Shown piece by piece: positions 33,401 to 45,183 of a stretch of DNA of 64,000 nucleotides. The notes beneath the pieces were generated by a model that had not been told where the DNA came from, did not search any database, and saw nothing but the letters and a program-made list of their open reading frames with translations. The stretch comes from Anaspis maculata. Its lineage: Eukaryota; Arthropoda; Insecta; Coleoptera; Scraptiidae. The translations under genes and the position numbers were made by a program. The stretch spans positions 62,493,416-62,557,415 of the forward strand of contig OX421966.1 of the NCBI GenBank assembly GCA_949128115.1, given 5' to 3'. The number at the start of each line of letters is the position of its first letter. Position 1 is the stretch's first letter.

Positions 33401-36400
33401 GCCATTTTGCCAAACTCAGCTTTATGAAGAAGCTACAGCCCTTCCAGTTTTGAAATTGATAATCGTTGTGTGGAGTAGATCGAGATCTACCCACAGTTGA
33501 TTTTTTTGCTATCATCGCTGAAACACCCTGTACATAGAGTAATTATTATGACAAATTAATCGGGAAAATAAGCCGAGGAACCATTTTGTACCTACATAGA
33601 CTACATACCTTCTATAATAATCGAATATTTTCAATAATAGTTGACTAAATTGTATACTTGAATCTGCCCAGCTACTTGTGTAACGACCCGTTATTAATGT
33701 TATTAAAGCTATACTACATATACCGGGTGATCATTTGAAAACTATCCACCTGCAATAACTCCCGATTCCTGGTGAAGATGACTTCGAGTCAAAACAGGTC
33801 GATTTTTATCGAGGGGGACATCTAAAACATACTTTGGCGAATTTCTATTTTTAGCCCCCTGGCCCCCATCCACCCCAACTTTGAAATTTCAAATGACACC
33901 ATATTTTGCGATACAATAAATTGAAGAGAAATTTCAGGAATTCTGTTCCTGAAAAAATATTGATAAAAATTTTAACCCCACCCCCCTTCTTCCTGAAATT
34001 TACTGAGTGTCTAATTTGATATTCCCGACCTCTCAATTCTCTTCAATGCAATCAACGTCATCCTGCATTGCATCGGAGGAGAAAATTTTCTGTTGAAAAA
34101 ATGCCACCCAAATTTGACTCTTTTGCTACCCCCACCTCTTCTTAAAAATCTAAAATGACAATACCTACTTTGTGATACATCAAATTAAAAGAAATTAAAT
34201 TCCCTTCCTCAACAATTTTTTTATTCAATTCTTGAAACCCTTCTCAAATCCCTCATTTCCCCCCTAAAATACTCCAAATGTCCAATTTATTGGGGGAGGG
34301 GTTGAAAATTTCAAAAAAAATGTTTTCAGAAGGAGAATTCAATTCCCTTCAATTTGATGTATCACAAAGTAGATGGTATTCTGTTAAATTACAAAGTTGA
34401 AGTGGGTGAGAGGAAAGGGGTGAATTTGGGTAGTACTTTTTCAGCCGAAAATTCTTTTCTTCGATGCTTCTAGGATGACGCTGACTAAATTAGAATGAAT
34501 TGAGGGGTCCAGAATATAAAATGGGACAGTCAGAGAATTTTTAGGGAGAAGACGGGTGAGGTTAAAAATTTTGAAAATAATTTTTTCAGAAAGAAACTTC
34601 AATTTTCTTCAATTTGATGTATCGCGAGGTAGATGATGTTATTTGAAATTTGAAAGTTGGGGTGAGTGGGGGCGAGGGGGCTGAAGATAGAAATTTGCCA
34701 ATGTATATGTTTTAGATGTCCCCCTCGATACAAAAATCGACCTGTTTTTGGTCGAAGAAATATTCACTAGGAATCGGGAGTTATTGCATGTGGATAGTTT
34801 TCAAATGATCACCCGGTATGTATTTCCCGCATTTTGTGAATAAAAAAAAAAAATTACACCTCATTTCTGAAACACTGCTACCATCTGCTACTTGCCCAGT
34901 CGGTCTTCTTTCACTTTCTTTCGCAAGTTGTTTCCGATTTCTCCAATTCATTCTCCTTGTTCCCATCTCGTTGAAGGGTTGAACAACGAGAAAAAATTTT
35001 CACGGTACAAGGCGGTGTCTTTTTTGGGAGTTGCTATAATGAGGCTTCAGACTTTTTGAACTTTCTAGTGTATGTATCAAATATGTAAAGAAAAATCAGA
35101 ATAAGAGGAACTTTTAAGAATGATTTCTTGGTGAATCTTTTGATAAATCTTACCATAACATCTGGTCGCAAGATGTTCATGAAATCCGCGCTGATTCTCC
35201 ATTTGTGCACGCTGAACCAGGAAGTCCCCGTGTAGGTGTCGCCAGCATTCAGGTACAGAACTTCTCGACCCAAAGCACCATCAGCGGCCAATTTCCGATA
35301 CCTTTATACAGAAAAAATGATGTAACAGCTAGACCAAAAAAAACAGCAATGTTTTATTAACCTTTGATGAACACAAACGCCTAATAATTGTACATCAAAC
35401 GTATTATGAACGTCGTACGAACGTCTAATGAATATCTAATGAACGTCTATTGAGCGTCTACTAAGCATCTAATGAACGTTGAATGAGCGTCCACCGAATA
35501 TTTAATGAACGTCTAATGAACGTTTAATGAGCGTCTAATGAACGTCTGTCTAATGAACGTCCAAAGAGCGTCTATTGAGCGTCTACTGAGCATCTAATGA
35601 ACGTTTAATGAGCCTCTAATGAACTTCTGTCTAATGAGCGTCTGATGTTCTAATGACCGTTTAGTAGACATTTAATGAACGTATAACGAACGTCTTAAGA
35701 GCGCTATTCTAGCAGTTCATTTTTTCGCCATGTGGTTGCAAGTTGCCAGCCATGTTTTTTTGAAAAATTATAAAGCAACAAAATTTTGTTCACTAAAAAC
35801 TTGTTTCTCGGCAGAACGTCTCCGCTGTACATTTGTGATAGTGGAAAGCCATTAAAACGCGTTGACGTGAATTTTGTATCAGCACCAGCACGGGTTGAAG
35901 AGAGATCGTGCATTTCGTAAGTTTATCGTTAATTTTGAACAAGAGAAAAATTAACAAATTTTATTTCAAGGACCTGATAGGTATAGTGCAGGCTGTGCAG
36001 GCCTTGAAAATTTCTCCACGTCGTATTATGTACTTGTGGAAAAAATCTTTTGAAAATGCTGGGGTCGTTCCCCTTAACTTGAGATACCTAGAAAACTCAA
36101 TTCAGTTCATAAATCACGAGTTTTCTTGGATTTTAATTTTTAGGTCCCTTAAAATGGTGGTTTCAAACTAAAATAACTCGAAAATGAAGCCTCTAATCAA
36201 AATTTTGCTAGATTAACTTTTCCATGAATTGAATGTAGAATTGAAAAACACCAATAACTCTTAAGAATATCTACGGGCTGGAGAGTAAGGCTCAAATTTG
36301 ATCAAATTTGGTTCAACGGTTGAAAAGTTAGGTAAAAAAAAACCTATTTATATCGAGATTTATAATAATAAAAATCAACTTCAACACCCTTTATCCTTCA

Positions 36401-38395
36401 ATAAAAGAGTATTTTAGGACCGTGAGTTTCTTATTTCTTCTACTTCATTTTTAATCTCTCAAATTTTGTAACAACCGGTACCTAACACCCGAGTGTCTGG
36501 TGTTTGATCGCGGAAGCTTCTGCAGTCTATGGAGCATCAGAAAATAACTGAACTTCCACCGAATTACTTTGTCCCAAAACGTACAATAACAACTGAGGCA
36601 CGGACCTTTAAATGTGAGAATAAAAAAATATATTTTTCCAATACACAATTTTTCATACCGTGTACCTATTTATCCCCTCCTAATCTATACGCCACTGATT
36701 ATTTTTTGCCAAAAATGATCGAGTATTACATATTTGGATTCTACGATTTAGAAGAAAAAAATGCTTTTGACAAATTTTGACTATAGGTTTGTTTTCGAGA
36801 TATTTAAATCCGAATGTTTGAACAGTATCTGGAAAACGTCAATTTCAAGCGAGATTTCAAGGAATAAAAAATTGAAATTGAGAAACTCATGATTTCTTTC
36901 ACTGAAATAGGCCTTCAAAGTTCAGAAACCACCATTCTGGCTGAGAAACATAGTTCTCAAAATATTAATTTTTAGGCCTTTGGAAGCAGAGTGTTTGAAA
37001 TATTTTTCAAAGATTCAGATTCAAATAAGTATGTCGAAAACGAAGCTTCAAATGCAAAGTTACCGGAAATAATTTTTCTTGTAAATTGATCGTGAAAAGC
37101 AAATATCTGAGCCTTTATGGCTAAATTGGTTCAACAGTGTGAAAATTATGTGGAAAAAACGAGAGAAAAATAATATTTCAATCTCAAATTTAAAGGGTTG
37201 TGTCTCCTTTGTTCTTATTGTACATTTTTTAACAAAGTGCTCTGAGGGAAGTCCACTAATTTCTTGATGCTTTATCGACTGCCGAAGAGCTTAGATACAG
37301 CTTTGCGGTTTCCATTTCTGGACACCCGCAAACATTCCAGCACTTACTTTCTTATCTCATGTGCAGTCCTGGCAAATCCTCCGATACATCCAGATGTCCC
37401 TCTGAATCCTCCGTTTTTCCCAGTTTTGTGCTTGCAAGTCCCGGAATTCCTTGCGGTCTCTTCAAATCTGAAACATTTCAGTGATTAGAGGTATATGCCT
37501 AGATGGATGATGGATGCATAGTATCCTAAATTTTTAACTATTATTATATCCTAGACACATTAGAGAGCTTAATGATCATTAACCAGGAAACGTCATTATT
37601 TTCCCCTTGCTGTCACCAGCACAGGTTAATGATCATTAAAAGCTTCGTAATTTGGTTGGACAAAAAATTAGCTGTATTTTGAAATTTGCAGAGTGGCCCA
37701 GCTGGAACGTAGCATAGGAGCTTGAATAAAATCAAAATAAGACGGAGGATGCGGGAAAAATTGCATCAACAATTATTTTATTAATTACCTGCCGATTCAT
37801 CTATACTCGCATACAGGTGTCCCAGAATTTAGTAGCTACTGCAGCAGAAAACCTAAACGTCTCAGTTGATGTGAAGACTTTTCGTTTATTCAGTTTTATA
37901 CTTAATCCTGTATCTTAAGATCTCTTCGCCACCCTGAACCAGTGGTTAGATTTTATTCAAATTTGAAAAATAGGCCGGTAATAAGTCGAGTTCTATCTCT
38001 GGCAAATACACTTCTACCCGTTCAGGAGTCATGATTGGAGAAACATAGAATGAATGGAAATTTGAATACCGTTTCTCCTGTACAGTGTACCTAATAACTT
38101 TTAGGACACTCTGTATTAATTGCTTTAGGTACGGAATTTGAACCCCTTGAGAGCAATACCGACAGCTTGGTAACAAAAGACGCGTCTATGATTTTGAAAT
38201 GAGAATTCAGGTATTATTTGAATAATTATAAAGTGTAGGTAAACAAAGTAATACGAACCTACTGTGCATGTCATTGTTGTGCAATATTAGCAGATCCAGT
38301 CTATCTGAGGCACTTTCAGTTTTCACTATCACCATCACTGACGACAACAATGCCGCCAAAAGAGTCACCGATGATGGGAAGAGTAGAATCCGCAT
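29023..38395 (-). CDS. Ecto-5'-nucleotidase A, complete four-exon gene
   Basis: This is a metallophosphoesterase-family 5'-nucleotidase (CD73/UshA type) that removes phosphate from AMP or related nucleotides outside the cell. Four exons join in frame on the minus strand: 38259-38395, 37348-37467, 35154-35301 and 29023-30417, giving 599 codons (family usual 550-600). The ATG at 38395 has an ACAAG context and starts a signal peptide (hydrophobic core about residues 8-24). Metal-site motifs are NDMH (D42, H44), AGD (D107), GNHEF (N139, H140), VGHSG and GGHTNT. The C-terminal domain has NFGNLVADA, NGGGIR, GEFLQVSG and TDGGDGHY. A hydrophobic C-terminus after a Ser/Thr stretch suggests a GPI signal. 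Introns 1 and 2 end in CAG/AAG acceptors. Donor 1 is the weak GTTCGT, chosen because only it keeps HSRFEET in frame. Introns carry several transposons. A paralogue lies at 58524. It could be an apyrase-like member with different substrate preference, which sequence alone does not settle. Confidence 0.93.
30604..31494. mobile_element. Foldback DNA transposon, copy 2 (intronic)
   Basis: This is the same family as 1238-2117, ends TGGACAGGGAGCTGGTGCC and complement, flanked by TAG (30601-30603 and 31495-31497). It sits in intron 3 of 5'-nucleotidase A, less than 200 bp from exon 4. Confidence 0.87.
31513..32048. repeat. GTTACGAGTTGC palindromic element
   Basis: The left end GTTACGAGTTGCGAGGCTCT and right end (complement) match, and the right side has two copies of the ~90-bp unit (GAGGCTCTCGTG...GCATTCGAGAGCATACGCG...TCTAGACCGTTCGAA) while the left has one. 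The inner part is also palindromic (CACATCTACCCAATTGGCGG against its complement near 31865). A related copy is at 45946-46270. It lies in intron 3. Confidence 0.7.
32050..33327. other. Intron 3 sequence, partly shared with the paralogue
   Basis: This is intronic and AT-rich. The segment 32850-32925 (TGCATCCTC...ATTATTCGAC...GGTTC) resembles 62310-62395, the corresponding intron of the second nucleotidase gene. A poly-G run is at 32380. No other feature is recognised. Confidence 0.55.
33330..33530. mobile_element. Short mariner-type MITE
   Basis: Ends CAGGTGTCCTAG and ...AACACCCTG (complement CAGGGTGTT) are flanked by TA (33328-33329 and 33531-33532). The 201-bp element lies in intron 3. Terminal similarity is short, about 9 bp. 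Confidence 0.55.
33723..34816. mobile_element. Mariner-type foldback (CCGGGTGATC)
   Basis: Termini CCGGGTGATCATTTGAAAAC and its complement are flanked by TA (33721-33722 and 34817-34818). The arms mirror each other through CCCGATTCCT, CGATTTTTATCGAGGGGGAC and CCCCAACTTTGAAATTTCAA. The centre has repeated TCAATTTGATGTATC(A/G)C blocks. It lies in intron 3. Confidence 0.85.
35154..35301 (-). CDS. 5'-nucleotidase A exon 3
   Basis: It encodes YRKLAADGAL and the motif LNAGDTYTGTSWF, then FMNILRPDVM directly before the GNHE motif of exon 4. The acceptor ends AAAG and the donor is GTAAGA. The Asp of AGD is a bridging metal ligand in the family. Confidence 0.92.
35395..35705. repeat. 12-bp minisatellite AACGTCTAATGA
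   Basis: About 25 degenerate units of AACGTCTAATGA (with GAGCGTCTA and AACGTTTAA variants) fill roughly 310 bp of intron 2 of 5'-nucleotidase A, starting about 90 bp from exon 3. Confidence 0.9.
35706..37347. other. Intron 2 sequence
   Basis: This is AT-rich intron. GAAAATGAAGCCTCTAATCAAAATTTTG at 36180-36208 is the complement of motifs in the dispersed repeats at 41760 and 43790. No gene is seen. Confidence 0.5.
37348..37467 (-). CDS. 5'-nucleotidase A exon 2
   Basis: After the acceptor TGTTTCAG it encodes FEETARNSGTC, a Gly/Lys-rich segment and GCIGGFARTAHEIR, which is the CxGGxAR region of the family. It ends at a strong GTAAGT donor. It is 120 bp, with phases 2 in and 2 out. Confidence 0.9.
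37814..38113. mobile_element. Short mariner-type MITE (CAGGTGTCCC)
   Basis: Ends CAGGTGTCCCAGAATTT and ...TTTTAGGACACTCTG are flanked by TA (37812-37813 and 38114-38115). The 300-bp element occupies much of intron 1. Confidence 0.55.
38259..38395 (-). CDS. 5'-nucleotidase A exon 1
   Basis: It encodes the signal peptide and LDLLILHNNDMHS, the first metal-binding motif. The exon ends in AG of a split Arg codon before a GTTCGT donor. A GTAGGT donor two bases earlier in the phase (after 38263) would break the frame into exon 2, so it was rejected. Confidence 0.85.
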
Positions 38396-39700
38396 CTTGT
38401 TATTTTGTTTCTTTTTTTTTTCAACAAAAGTATTTTGTCAGTCAGTACGGTATTGTCAATCCGTCAATATGTTACTAGGAAAAATATTGAAGGATTGACA
38501 ATATTATACCTAGCGCAGAGGTCTGAGGTCTCGTGAGGCCGACCGACTTGCTTGATGCCGTCAACCAGACTGGCTTACTCAAGAGCTTATTCTTTAACAC
38601 CTAACTTGAGATACTGAGTCTAATCAGCATTATTCATGTTCTGTAACAATTTTTTTAAACATGAAATTTTCTTGATTTGTAAAAATGAATCATTTTGCTG
38701 TTTTGTAAATCTAATAGAAAACAAAAAAAATCTGGCTCAATCAAAGCTTCACTTCCGGTAAGAATGCAGAATAATGAACAATAATTTTATAAAATTACGC
38801 GAGTGTTTAATGGAGAAACGAAACGCGTGTTTGAAGTTAAAAAAAAAACTAGTAAATTATTGCTACGTTGCATGACAATAGCGCTGTAATAATCACTAAC
38901 TAATCAGTAACTAGTACTATTAAGAAATATTAGGTGAGTATATCTACCTAATGCGAGTACCTATTTGCATAAAATGGACTTATTTAATATAAAATGAAGA
39001 AAAATTATTTCATGAATATTTACAAAGACTTAGATCAAGGCTAAGGCACATGCACGGTTTTACAATAGGTGATAAACTGATAAATCACTAAAAATTAATT
39101 AAGGAGCTGCTTATCATAGTCGTAGTTCCAGGGAAACATTATTATATTCAACAAAAAAATCTGATTGTTGAAAAAAATGAGCAGGCATAAATCAATGAGT
39201 AATCATTAACGAAATATCAGACGGAGAGGGACCGACGCGACATTTTGATCGATCAGCGGAAAAATGTGACAAGTTACTATGATGGAATAGGAACAGCACA
39301 AAAGGAAACCTCGCGCAATTAATTCAGTGTCTACTGTAGTCTAGCGTAGTAGATAAATCTGGACATACATTATAATTGTCTACTAAAATAACCAACTGAA
39401 ATCTCAGCAATAAACCCGAGAATAAACCACTTCAACGATTAAAATTTGTCAGATATACATACCCATTTGAAATCACTAAAATGTGACGAAATATCAAATA
39501 AAATATTCACCTACCAAAGTAGTCTTTCAAAACTACATTTTAAATCAATGAAATCTATCAAAATGCTGCTTGAAAATCGCCTGAATCAGTTGAACTCTAA
39601 CCCGAAAAAGATTTAAATCTGTCAGAATAACATTTCAAAAAAAACTATCTAGTCCAACAATATCACTGAAAACAGTAAGATCATCTATTAATCTACATAG
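38396..39700. other. Upstream region of 5'-nucleotidase A
   Basis: This is AT-rich with no open frame of note. It should contain the promoter and any 5' UTR. No convincing TATA box plus initiator could be chosen. A region of short near-repeats (ATTTGTCAGA, TTTGAAATCACT, GAAATC) fills 39420-39690. Confidence 0.45.
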
Positions 39701-39702
39701 AG

Positions 39703-41283
39703 TGCTGAAAAGTTGTTGAAAAAATTCTCTGCTTTTTTAATTTTGAAGTTATGGCGGGACCCTAGGCGGGACAAAAGCTGGTCCTTCGATTGCTTCTATT
39801 TTTGTTGTTTCAATAGTTATATAGGAGCGGCGGTGGCCGAGTGGTTTTGGTGTTGCCGCGCCAAGCCAGTCGTGATCTACCGCGCGGGTTCGAATCCCGC
39901 CTCGTCCATGGATATTTTGTGTTGTCCGATTTGTTCCAAAAATTGTTCCGACCTTACTATGCCATATCTGCACCTGTCTGACTACAGCGGTTACAGAAAA
40001 AATGGATTTCTGACTACAGAGTTGAGTGCTATCGGAGTACTGTGGCCTCACATAGTTGACGGTAGGCAATTCAAGAATAATTGAGGACGTGTACCAAAAA
40101 CCCACTGAATGTCCCGTCGACGCTAATAACCTTGTAGTTGATGCGTCGTAAAACATTCAATAAAAAAAAAAAAAAAAAATAGTTATTATTTGTACACCAA
40201 AGGACTAAAGTGAGTTTTTATTCCCGCAGGTGAAGTTAGAGCCGAGGGCAGCAATTTACCCAAGGGAATAAAAATGAGCGTCAGTCCCGTGGTGTATACA
40301 AAACTTTTCGCAATACCGAAGTACCATTTCCATGTACCAGTACCATTCATTTCAAAAGTTTGGCGTTTAGAGAGAGTGTGCCCTCCAACATGATGGCTTA
40401 TAGCGCCATAATTTTTCAAACGCGACCCTATGTTATGCGAGACTTTATTTTCGCCAGAAATCAAAGAACATTTCTGTGTAAGATTCTTCCAAATCGATAT
40501 CGTGGAATCGAAAGTTATCGAACACAAACAATAAAAGATTTCATAGTCATTCTGCAGAATTTTCAAGCTTTTCCAGCCGATTGATAACAGTGTGATTGAG
40601 TTGTGATACCTTGTGTGATTAACCAGGAAGAGATCTATTGAACAGTGCAAAAATGTAATGTCTCATCTACAGACTTCCGAAAACAATTGAATTTTTATTG
40701 CAGGAGAAACCAAGAGAAAAAAATCTACTATTCTTCCCGCAAAAGGGGGCGAAAAAGTGTACTTTTTGTCCCGGTATTGCGAAAAAAAATTTAGGTTATT
40801 GTTCATGGAAAAATAATGAGTACAAAAAATCACCTTCTGAATCTGTATTGAATTTCTGTTATCTGTACCGGGTGCGTCATAAACTACAAAAATTTAGTTT
40901 TCCTAAAAAAAAAACAGAAGCAGAAGAATTCTATTGAAATGAATTGTGTTTAATTGTGCTCTACAGGTTATGGGACCACTGTGACTGTTTGCAGGCACTT
41001 TTAGAAAAAAACAATTTTCAGGATTCATGACCCGACCTGTATACAAAACAGAAATTCATTATAGATTCAGAGGTTGATTTTTTGTACTCATTGTTTTTCC
41101 ATAAACAGTTTACCACAATCTTTTGGAACAACGAAAATAGAAGCGATCGAAGAACCAACTTTTGTTCCTCCATAACTTCAAAATTAAAAGACATACAATT
41201 TTTTCAACAACTTCCTAGCACTCTACTACACCTCCATATTACGCACCTTCAAGATGGTCGGACCCTTTTGTATCACCCTGTAT
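39703..41283. repeat. Inverted-repeat element hosting a SINE
   Basis: GTTGTTGAAAAAATTCTCTG and the following TTAATTTTGAAGTTATGG at about 39714-39752 are mirrored near 41166-41210. TTGTTCATGGAAAAATAATG at 40799 is mirrored at about 41090. The right end is a mariner-type CACCCTGTA (41266-41274). The left terminus is unclear, so it may be truncated. Confidence 0.55.
39824..40177 (+). mobile_element. tRNA-Ser-headed SINE, full length
   Basis: It begins GGAGCGGCGGTGGCCGAGTG with an A box (GTGGCCGAGTGG) and B box (GGGTTCGAATCCC). It continues through a unique body to GTCGACGCTAATAACCTTGT and ends in a run of about 18 A. The 9-bp duplication AATAGTTAT flanks it (39812-39820 and 40178-40186). Clean duplication and long A tail suggest a fairly recent insertion. 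Confidence 0.9.
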
Positions 41284-41289
41284 ATTAGA

Positions 41290-41929
41290 TTAGCACTCAA
41301 GTTCATTCAATTCTGAAAGTGAAAGATGTTAGTTGAAATCACTGCTGTTTCTAAGAATATCCATTGAAAATATTAACATTTGACGCAGTGTTATTTGAAA
41401 TCATTTAGAGTCGAGTTTAGAGTATAACTGCTGGTATAAAGTGAAATACACTTCCCCGCAAAACTAACTCGCTTCATCATTTTGCAAGCAGAATTTTAAC
41501 CGCTGATATTTTCTGAACGCATCGCGGAATCTTGAAAATTTCTTTAGCATTTAAAAGTTCGTTTATCTGGGTTCTAGTAAGTTTCATTAGTTTTCAATCA
41601 TCACTTTTTATGATACAGGGTGATTTGTGATGCCGTGTATTTTCCGCCAAGTTTAACGAGTCTTACGGGGTAACTGAATCACTCTGTATAAATGGCCACT
41701 GGATATTTTTGAAAAATTAATTTTTTTTTGAATTCCTTGTTCAATTTAGAGAAAAAAAGTTACTCTTGTGAAATTTTGATTAGAGGCTTAATTTTCGGGA
41801 TATTTGGGTTCAAAACTTTGGAAAACATTTCGAAATCGCCATTTTCCAGAGCCCAAATTGTTTTTCTCTGAAAACGTCTGGTTTCTTAGCCAAAAATGGC
41901 AGCAAATCGACTCAAACGACCTAGGCAAG
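41290..41929. other. Non-coding, dispersed repeats
   Basis: TACAGGGTGA at 41617 and CACTCTGTATA at 41673 bound a short mariner-like fragment. Sequence 41685-41860 (GCCACTGGATATTTTT to GGATATTTGGGTT) recurs at 43725-43840. No gene is recognised. Confidence 0.5.
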
Positions 41930-43038
41930 GCAAAATCATCTTCTTTGCTCGTATAATAGCTTGTAACTAACGTTACGAGAACGCATCGCTCACCTGCGGC
42001 TTTTTGTAACCAACGTTACGGGAATTACCACAAACGGAATTTTTTTATGCTGATTGTTCTAATTTCCGTAACTTTGGTTACAAGCGATTTCTATTATTCT
42101 GCCTTGATAACATGCAGTTGTAATTTTGTCCCTTTATCAACTGTTCTTGTCTCATTCAAGCTCTAAACAGCAGAAGATGTTCGGAATGAATTCTTCGCTC
42201 AAGGGCAAGGTCGACTATCAGTTCATTCTCATCCCAAGCCAGATTTCGAGACCGATAAAACGTCGGGTCACTCTTGAGGGGACCATACATTTTTAATGTT
42301 TAGTCGATTCTGATTTTGGAATTTTCTCACTTGAGGTTTCAGCTTCAATTTGAGCCCTGGATTTTAAACATCATACAAGAATGGAAAATGATATCACCGA
42401 AAAACTAAGAAATTGGTTTTTAGATGCCACCCTGTAAATGAAGAGGCTAGGGAAATAAAGACTAACGTGGTGAGATATGAGGTTATCTTTTATGCCATCA
42501 ATGTTGGAATCCAAAAAAAAAAAGAAAATTTCTTCAAATGGGAGCATGTGGAACGCCTGACAGGTTTGCACCGCTTTACATGTCACCCTGTATAAACTGC
42601 CCTCAAGTTGTATTGAGTTTCTTTTTTTCAGTTATGAATTATCAGAAGATTAGGCTAAGCAACGGCATGAACAGATTCCAAATCGTCCAAGACAATCAAG
42701 AGTCATCCTAATTTGAAAATGGGCAAAGTTTTCGGTGTGTCGTTTTCAATGTTGCGTAGTTTAGTTGAAATGGTTTTTTGACCACATATCAACTGGTTAT
42801 GTTGTTAGTGATTGTTTCCCAGACCTTATTGACACAAATGAAATTTGACACGTCACTTGAATTTTTCTTCTAAGTCATCTGTGTCAAAAGTTACGATGCT
42901 TAAGATTCTGGAAATTTTAATTTATTTCACAAAAAATGGTGAATAAACGTAACAGAAATCCAATGTCGTGTGTGTCCACTATAATTGCGCAAAACTTAAG
43001 CACAACGCCGTGGCATGCCTTGGATCTGTCGCCTTGGA

Positions 43039-43161
43039 TAGTATTAATAAAAAATAAGCATAAGCATTTGCTTGGATTTCATAGGCGTTGTCAGGGAAAG
43101 TTTGCTTAGCAACTCCTCAAAAATCTAGGCAAATGCTTATGCTTATTTTTTATTAATACTA
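43039..43161. mobile_element. Hairpin MITE (TAGTATTAATAAAA)
   Basis: A 123-bp element has ~32-bp terminal arms (TAGTATTAATAAAAAATAAG... and complement) that are perfectly matched over AATAAAAAATAAGCATAAGC. No coding sense. Confidence 0.8.
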
Positions 43162-43184
43162 CTCCTTATTTGTTGGTTGTTGCT

Positions 43185-43445
43185 GGTCTATAGAATCCCA
43201 TCTTTCCCTCAACGCCTTGGCTACACCCTCCACGTTCCTGGAGCTGGATTTAGGGTGCGATCGCGACGTCGCGTCGACGTCCCATTATGTCCCAGAGTTG
43301 CTATATAGGATTGAGGTCTGGACTTCGAGGTGGCCACCTCATAACATCAACGCCTACATTACCAAGGTACTTCCCAAAGATCCGAGCCTCACGCGGGCGT
43401 GTATTATCCTGCGTTAGAATGAAGTTTTCTCCGATATTTTCAGCG
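43185..43445 (-). pseudogene. Tc1-like transposase C-terminal fragment
   Basis: Read on the minus strand it gives GENFILTQDNTRPREARIF, then MRWPPRSPDLNPI followed by a stop in place of the catalytic Glu codon (NPIE), then LWDIMGRR and another stop. This is the FxxQDNAxxH / SPDLNPIEHLW region of DD34E transposases. The first acid of this region (Asp in QDN) is kept and the last acid is lost. It is an inactive remnant without its own terminal repeats. Confidence 0.85.
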
Positions 43446-43922
43446 AAAGGTATACAGGGTGGTCCAGGTTATAGTAGCAATAATTCACCATTCGATGGTC
43501 CATCGAAAACTAAGGGAGATAGAGCCCTTCAAAGTTCAGTTCTTAAAATCATCTTTTTGCAATAACTCTAAAGTTATCGAAGCGATTTTGACCAAATTTG
43601 GTACAAATACTTATGAAATAAATACCCATCACTTGACGTAGATAACTTTTGTCAAAATTGTCCAGTGGAGTGGATACCGGGGGATTGTTCAACTTCTCCC
43701 ACCCCACTTCCTACGCCACTGGATATTTTTAAAAAATTATACGTTTTTTGAATTCCTTGTTCAATTTAGAAAAGTTGCTCTTGTGAAATTTTGATTAGAG
43801 GCTTCATTCCCGAGATATTTGGGTTTGAAACTTTGGAAAACGCCTCGAAATCGCGACTTTCGAAGGCCTAAAAATTAAAATCCAAGAAAACTCATGATTT
43901 CTCAACTAGAATAAGTTATCTA

Positions 43923-44073
43923 GGGGCCAAATTTCAAGTCCAAGTTGCAACCCGCGCAGCGTGGCGCAAGTAGTCACGTGATCCCTCTGTGCCAATGAGC
44001 ATTCCATTATTGGATCACGTGACTACTTGCGCCACGCTGCGCGGGTTGCAACTCGGACTTGAAATTTGGCCCC
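43923..44073. mobile_element. Palindromic MITE (GGGCYAAATTTC), copy 2
   Basis: This is the second copy of the family at 8026-8174, ends GGGGCCAAATTTCAAGTCC and complement. Here the flanks (AATAAGTTATCTA and its complement) extend the palindrome, so the true target duplication is hidden. Confidence 0.82.
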
Positions 44074-45065
44074 TAGATAACTTATTTTCTTTTTTTTTTG
44101 ATTCCAACATTGATGGCATAAAAGATAACCTCATATCTCACGGTGATATCATTTTCCATTCTTGTATGATGTTTAAAATCCAGGGCTCAAATTGAAGCTG
44201 AAACCTCAAGTGAGAAAATTCCATAATCAGAATCGAATAAACATTAAAAATGTATGGTCCCCTCAAGAGTGACCCGACGTTTCATCGGTCTCGAAATCTG
44301 GCTTGGGATGAGAATGAACTGATAGTCGACCTTGCCCTTGAGCGAAGAATTCATTCTGAACATCTTCTGCTGTTTAGAGCTTGAATGAGACAAGAACAGT
44401 TGATAAAGGGACAAAATTACAACTGCATGTTATCAAGGCAGAATAATAGAAATCGCTTGTAACCAAAGTTACGGAAATCAGAACAATCAGCATAAAAAAT
44501 TCCGTTTGTTGTAATTCCCGTAACGTTGCTTACAAAAAGCCGCAGGTGAGCGATGCATTCTCGTAACGTTAGTTACAAGCTATTATACGAGCAAAGAAGA
44601 TGATTTTGCCTTGATAACATGCGGTTGTAATTTTGTTCCTTCATCAACAGTTCTTGTCTCATTCAATCTCTAAACCTCGGAAGATAATCAGAATGAATGC
44701 TTCGTTCGAGGGCAAGGTTGACTATCACTTCATTCTCATCCCAAGCTAGATTCCGGGACAGACAGATGAAACGTTGGGTCACACTTGACGGAACCATATG
44801 CATCTTCAATGTTTGTTTCTTATCGATTCTGATCATGGGACCTTCTCACTTGAGGTTTCAGCTTTAATTTGAACCAATCAATCAGTCAAGAATAAAAAAC
44901 GATATCACCGAAAAACCAAGAATTTGTTTTTTTATACCACCCAGTAAATAAATAGGCTAAGGGAGTAAATCGCGTAACGTCGCGAGGTATAAGGTTATCT
45001 TTTATGCCTTCAATATTGGAATCCAGAAAAAAAAACTTCTTCAAATGGGAGCATGTTGAACGCTT

Positions 45066-45183
45066 GGGGCCTTATTTTTAGCGGGGAGCGATCACCAGGC
45101 GATCACAATTCAGCCAATCACAGCCCTGGTTGCCTAGTAACTTCACATGGAAACGGATCACATCCTTCCTAGAAATAGGCTCC
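45066..45183. mobile_element. Small TIR insertion in a repeat
   Basis: Comparison with the sister copy at 42555 shows an extra ~118 bp with ends GGGGCCTTATTTTTAG and the complement of CTAGAAATAGGCTCCC. It interrupts the unit near its end. Confidence 0.65.

Noticed and set aside
37946..38176. 76-codon minus-strand frame between nucleotidase exons 1 and 2
   Set aside because: It overlaps a mariner-type MITE and cannot be joined to the flanking exons in frame with family sequence. Direct joining of exon 1 to the exon at 37348-37467 gives the expected protein.
39824..39906. Functional tRNA-Ser gene
   Set aside because: The A and B boxes are good, but it continues into a SINE body with poly(A) and target duplication, and the variable arm and acceptor stem are not tRNA-like.
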